From positions 6,864-15,783 of the forward strand of contig DLIO01000014.1 of the NCBI GenBank assembly GCA_002483765.1: a DNA stretch of 8,920 nucleotides, read 5' to 3'. The position numbers and the translations under genes were made by a program. The notes under the pieces were generated by a model. It had not been told where the DNA came from and made no database searches. It saw nothing but the letters and a program-made list of their open reading frames with translations. Positions 5,417 through 8,920 of this stretch are shown in pieces (position 1 is the first letter of the stretch; every line of letters starts with the position of its first letter). Source of the DNA: Lentisphaeria bacterium UBA7640. Its GTDB lineage: Bacteria > Verrucomicrobiota > Lentisphaeria > Victivallales > Victivallaceae.

Positions 5417-6466
5417 ATGAAATGGAAAAAAATAATTAAAAAAGTGATGTTCCCCGGGCTTGTCCAAGATCATTTTGATGGAAAATATTCTTTCGGTTTG
5501 CGTGAATTATCCGGTGGCTATCTTAAATCATTCGGAGATGCCAATCCTGATAAAACATTTTATGTAATCTGGCGCGATCATCTTGGGAGTGGTTTTTTTT
5601 CTAACTTCACACAGGTTTTGTCACACATTAAACTGGCCGAATCTTTTGGAATGATTCCTGTAGTTGATTACCAAAACTTTAAAACGCTTTATAATGTTGA
5701 AGAGGCAATTAATGGTTCACAAAATGCTTGGGAGTATTATTTTAAGCAACCATCTGATTTCACTTTAGACGAAGCTTACCAAAGCAAGAGAGTTTTTATT
5801 GCCGACGGGGAATATCCCAGAGATGTTTTCTTTGCAACAGCAGAAGAATATCATGATTTTTGCATCAGGCATATACACCCGCAGGAAAATGTTGTAGAAC
5901 GCATTAAAAGCTATATCCCCAAAATTTCATCAGGACGTACTCTCGGTGTTCATTTCAGGGGTAAAGAAATGAATTATACACCTCGCCATACCTTTGCGCC
6001 TACTCCAGCACAGGTTTTCTCTGCTGTTGATACTCTGATGGAAGAATTTGCTTTTGATCAGATTTTTATTGTTACAGAAGAGTTATCCTACCTCGAACTT
6101 TTTTTGCAGCGCTATGGTGAAAGGGTGATTTTTACTGATTCATTTCGCTCTAAAAAGGTAAATTCGTACAATCTTTCTCCACGGCCGTTACATCGTTATT
6201 TGCTTGGACTGGAAATTCTCGCTGATACGGAGATTTTAGCGCGTTGTCATGGATTGTTATGTAGCAATACAGGGCCAGCTAATCATGCTCTGAGAAGTAG
6301 TAAAACATTAGAAGTCGCCGAATTTATAGACAACGGCGTAAATTCCAGTAACTATATCATTGCAAAATATTTGTATCAGATAAAAAAATCATTGCCACAG
6401 CAGCACGGCGGCTTACCTGGTCGAATAAAAAGAATTCTCAATCCTCCAGATGCGGCTATTCAATGA
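5417..6466 (+). CDS. Putative glycosyltransferase, O-fucosyltransferase/NodZ-like
   Basis: This is a 349-residue soluble protein with a basic start (MKWKKIIKKV) that may touch the membrane. It has the layout of GT-B fucosyltransferases related to NodZ, FUT8 and POFUT. GSGFFSNFTQ (57-66) resembles the first acceptor-side glycine loop. GVHFRGKEMNY (167-177) sits where these enzymes carry the GDP-fucose-contacting H-x-R-R/G motif. FIVTEE (207-212) and FTDSF (229-233) form the following strands, and LLCSNTGPANHALR (270-283) resembles the C-terminal donor-site loop. H169 and R171 are the likely donor-binding residues. The gene lies 58 bases after the flippase with a modest Shine-Dalgarno (GTGGA, 5403-5407). 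It probably adds a deoxyhexose or another sugar to the lipid-linked unit in the cytoplasm. The fold-level call is moderate; the donor sugar is a guess. Confidence 0.6.
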   Translation: MKWKKIIKKVMFPGLVQDHFDGKYSFGLRELSGGYLKSFGDANPDKTFYVIWRDHLGSGFFSNFTQVLSHIKLAESFGMIPVVDYQNFKTLYNVEEAINGSQNAWEYYFKQPSDFTLDEAYQSKRVFIADGEYPRDVFFATAEEYHDFCIRHIHPQENVVERIKSYIPKISSGRTLGVHFRGKEMNYTPRHTFAPTPAQVFSAVDTLMEEFAFDQIFIVTEELSYLELFLQRYGERVIFTDSFRSKKVNSYNLSPRPLHRYLLGLEILADTEILARCHGLLCSNTGPANHALRSSKTLEVAEFIDNGVNSSNYIIAKYLYQIKKSLPQQHGGLPGRIKRILNPPDAAIQ

Positions 6467-6518
6467 TTTTACAGGCGGTAAATCAATGTTATATTGAAAT
6501 ATTAAAAGGTGCGAAAAT

Positions 6519-7163
6519 ATGAATGTTATGAAAGTATGCTCGAGAAAACTATTAGATATTTTACGTTTACGAAGCTTTAATGTGTTGCGCAACTCTGAGT
6601 ATCTTCAAACCACGGGTTGGTTTAATAGCTTTAAGCATCGGCAAGCAGTTGATAGCACTGGAAAAGCAGTCCCATGGCTGGCGTATCCGGTAAGCAGCTT
6701 TTTACAACAGCGATTGAACGGAGAGATGAGCGTTTTTGAATATGGCTGTGGAAACAGTTCATTATGGCTTGCGGAAAGAGTTAAAAGGTTAATTTGTTGT
6801 GAGCACGACAGCGTGTGGTACGAACGCATGACTAGTTTGGCTCCATCGAATGTTTCTATAATTTGTCGGGATACTGAATCTGGCGAATATTGTGGAGAAA
6901 TCGGCAAATATCACCATGAATTTGATGTTATAATAATTGATGGAGAGGATAGAGTTAATTGCATAAAAAACTCTCCAGAAGCTTTGAAGGAGGGCGGGAT
7001 AATCATTCTTGATGATAGTTTCAGGGATGAATATCAAGTAGGTAAAGATTTTCTGGCATTAAATGGCTTTAAAAGTATTGAAATTACTGGTCCAACGCCG
7101 ATTTACTTCAATTTTGGCGCGACGACAATTTTTTATCGCGACACGAATTGCTTTAATCTTTGA
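6519..7163 (+). CDS. Class I SAM-dependent methyltransferase of a polysaccharide cluster
   Basis: A 214-residue protein with a Rossmann-type methyltransferase core. Motif I is FEYGCGNSS (73-81). An acidic residue follows the second strand in CCEHD (93-97; E95 is likely to contact the ribose of SAM). FDVIIIDGED (125-134) is the fourth strand, and GGIIILDDS (139-147) the strand after it. This pattern is usual in small methyltransferases of surface-glycan loci, which methylate sugar hydroxyls or act on attached groups. The target is unknown. AAAAGGTG at 6504-6511 sits seven bases before the ATG at 6519 and favours it over the in-frame ATG at 6528. The gene is 52 bases after the putative fucosyltransferase gene and 88 bases before the next gene, on the same strand, so it belongs to the same operon. 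Confidence 0.82.
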   Translation: MNVMKVCSRKLLDILRLRSFNVLRNSEYLQTTGWFNSFKHRQAVDSTGKAVPWLAYPVSSFLQQRLNGEMSVFEYGCGNSSLWLAERVKRLICCEHDSVWYERMTSLAPSNVSIICRDTESGEYCGEIGKYHHEFDVIIIDGEDRVNCIKNSPEALKEGGIIILDDSFRDEYQVGKDFLALNGFKSIEITGPTPIYFNFGATTIFYRDTNCFNL

Positions 7164-7251
7164 TACTTATTTATCAGGAATATAATGGAATGTTTTTTCT
7201 GCCGAGTGAATAACATTTATGGAACTATTAAGAGGTTACTGAAGGTAAATT

Positions 7252-8913
7252 ATGTTGGCCCCAATCGTATTATTCGTTTATAACCGTCCGTGGCATACGC
7301 AGCAGACAGTTGAGGCTTTGTTGGCTAATGAATTGGCCAACGAAAGTGATTTGATTATTTTTGCGGATGGCGCGAGGTCGGACAAAGACGCAGATGCGGT
7401 TAAGGAAGTACGGAAATACATTCATTCGATTACTGGTTTTAAAAGTATAACGATCAACGAACAAGATATGAATTTGGGACTAGCAAATTCAGTTATTGCG
7501 GGCGTTACTAAAGTGGTCAATAAATTTGGCAGAATAATTGTATTGGAAGACGACATGGTGACTTCCCCATATTTTTTGCGTTATATGAATGATGCTCTCG
7601 AAATGTATGAAGATGAGGATAAAGTAATTAGTATTCATGGATATATGTATCCAGTAAAAGAACAACTGCCAGAAACATTTTTTCTGCGGGGTGCGGATTG
7701 TTGGGGTTGGGCGACATGGAGACGTAGCTGGGAGCTATTTGAACCAGATGCCAAAAAACTATTAACTGAAATTAAAATGTCGCAACAACGGAAGCAATTT
7801 GATTTTGATGATTCTTTCCCTTATTATAAAATGTTAGTTTACCAAACAAAAGGGAAAGTTGATTCTTGGGCAATTAGATGGTATGCAAGCGCGTTTTTAA
7901 TGAATAAATTAACACTTTACCCTGCTTGGTCTTTAGTGAAAAACATAGGTCTAGATAACTCTGGGACTCATTGTAGTGATCTTAATACTTATAAAGCAGA
8001 GCTACAAGATAGAAAAATTGATTGCAAGAAAATCAATATTGTCGAAGATATTAATAGTAAAAAAATCATATCAGATTTTCTCATGAAACGTAAAAAAACA
8101 TTTCTTTGCAGGCTTAAAGAAATAATAAAAAAAATTGTCCCACAATTTATTTTGGATTTGCTTCGAGCTAAAAACAGAACAGTTTATTCGGGAAACTATT
8201 CTTCGTGGAGTGAGGCTGAGAAGTTATGTTCCGGCTATGCTCAAGATAATATCCTCCAAAAGGTAACGGTGGCAACAGAAAAGGTTGTCTCTGGAGAAGC
8301 CGTTTTCGAACGTGATTCAATGCTGTTTTATCATGAAGAATATAACTGGAATATAATAAATCCTCTATTAAAAGCGGCGGAAGAAAATAACAATGAGCTT
8401 TGTGTTATTGATTTTGGCGGTGCATTAGGGAGTACTTATTTTCAGAATAGAAAACAATTTGCTAATCTAAATAAATTAAAATGGTGTGTTATTGAACAAG
8501 AAAATTTCGTAAAGACGGGCAGAGAGCAATTTCAAAATGACGAACTTTGTTTTTATTCAGACATAGCTACTTGCGTTAAAGAAAACCAAGTAACTGCAAT
8601 ATTATTTTCTAGCGTCTTACAGTATCTAAGCAATCCTTGGAAAATATTAAAAGAAGCAATGGCCGTTGAGGCGAAATATATTGTTTTTGACAGAATATTT
8701 GTATTGAATGGCTCGGATGAGGATCGTTTGTGTATACAAAAAGTTCCTGCAGTAATTTATCAAGCCGCTTATCCAATGTGGGCTTTTGCCAGATCTAGTA
8801 TAGAAAAAAACATCTCAGATAGCTACAGGGAAATCCTAGAATTCGATGCTATTTCAGGAGAAGTAATACTAAGCGCCCCTTGTGCAAAAGCTTCCGATGT
8901 CAACGCGCATTAA
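7252..8913 (+). CDS. Fusion: family-2-like (GT-A) glycosyltransferase plus TIGR04325-family methyltransferase
   Basis: A 553-residue two-domain protein. The N-terminal part (about 1-270) is a GT-A glycosyltransferase: it opens with APIVLFVYNRP (3-13) and continues with IIFADGAR (35-42), the metal-binding VLEDDM (97-102), and GADCWGWATWRRSWELF (147-163), a signature of glycosyltransferases that start this way. NIGLDNSGTH (231-240) closes the domain. A basic, lysine-rich linker follows (about 279-307). From W319 the protein matches the TIGR04325 putative methyltransferases: GEAVFERDS (348-356), VIDFGGALGSTYFQ (385-398, the SAM-binding loop), VIEQENFV (413-420), LFSSVLQYL (451-459), IVFDRI (477-482) and VIYQAAYP (501-508). 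These two modules are usually separate genes in such loci. GAAGG at 7241-7245 lies six bases before the ATG. The product would both transfer a sugar and methylate or otherwise modify the glycan. The stop is seven bases from the window end, and no truncation is seen. Confidence 0.88.
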   Translation: MLAPIVLFVYNRPWHTQQTVEALLANELANESDLIIFADGARSDKDADAVKEVRKYIHSITGFKSITINEQDMNLGLANSVIAGVTKVVNKFGRIIVLEDDMVTSPYFLRYMNDALEMYEDEDKVISIHGYMYPVKEQLPETFFLRGADCWGWATWRRSWELFEPDAKKLLTEIKMSQQRKQFDFDDSFPYYKMLVYQTKGKVDSWAIRWYASAFLMNKLTLYPAWSLVKNIGLDNSGTHCSDLNTYKAELQDRKIDCKKINIVEDINSKKIISDFLMKRKKTFLCRLKEIIKKIVPQFILDLLRAKNRTVYSGNYSSWSEAEKLCSGYAQDNILQKVTVATEKVVSGEAVFERDSMLFYHEEYNWNIINPLLKAAEENNNELCVIDFGGALGSTYFQNRKQFANLNKLKWCVIEQENFVKTGREQFQNDELCFYSDIATCVKENQVTAILFSSVLQYLSNPWKILKEAMAVEAKYIVFDRIFVLNGSDEDRLCIQKVPAVIYQAAYPMWAFARSSIEKNISDSYREILEFDAISGEVILSAPCAKASDVNAH

Positions 8914-8920
8914 GATTGGC

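Overview
The window is a bacterial chromosomal segment with nine convincing protein genes, all on the + strand. I recognise no rRNA, tRNA, CRISPR array, transposase or phage gene. The host is a Gram-negative-type environmental bacterium. Intergenic runs of the CTCTGTGTCTCTGTG and GTGTGGATTAGTGGTTAA kind, together with the gene content, would fit a PVC-group lineage (Lentisphaerae/Verrucomicrobia-like), but this placement is a low-confidence inference because such repeats occur in several phyla.

Layout. (1) 1-2035: a housekeeping cluster, probably one transcript, with a candidate promoter at 54-82. It holds a seven-helix Bax inhibitor-1 family membrane protein, a glyoxalase-II-like metallo-beta-lactamase-fold hydrolase and an AMMECR1-domain protein (AmmeMemoRadiSam protein A). 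The three genes are separated by only 4 and 14 bases. (2) 2036-2525: a 490-base gap with a 35-base almost perfect CG-rich palindrome, two candidate sigma-70 promoters and a perfect 10-base direct repeat just after the nearer one. (3) 2526-2960: a single-gene unit for a membrane-anchored thioredoxin (WCGPC) with an extra CxxC at its N-terminus. (4) 2961-3376: a repeat-rich gap with GTGT-type modules, an 8-base tandem repeat, and then a strong promoter (TTGACA-N16-TATAGT). (5) 3377-8913: the start of a surface-polysaccharide cluster. It contains a winged-helix/Rossmann regulator, a Wzx-type flippase whose start overlaps the regulator's stop, a fucosyltransferase-like glycosyltransferase, a small SAM-dependent methyltransferase, and a 553-residue fusion of a family-2-like glycosyltransferase with a TIGR04325-family methyltransferase.

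How the genes fit together. The last five genes look like one operon driven from 3298-3325. The regulator is of the type that heads exopolysaccharide operons and has a nucleotide-binding-like C-terminal domain. The two glycosyltransferases and two methyltransferase modules would build and decorate a lipid-linked oligosaccharide, which the flippase would move across the inner membrane. No initiating sugar-phosphate transferase, polymerase (Wzy), chain-length regulator or nucleotide-sugar synthesis gene is in the window, so the cluster probably continues past its end. This region looks more AT-rich than the housekeeping genes upstream, as is common for transferred surface-glycan loci.

Most noteworthy: the Rex-like architecture of the operon regulator, the glycosyltransferase-methyltransferase fusion, the 35-base palindrome, the regulated-looking thioredoxin promoter and the modular intergenic repeat block. 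I saw no clear evidence for an entirely new defence or mobile system.
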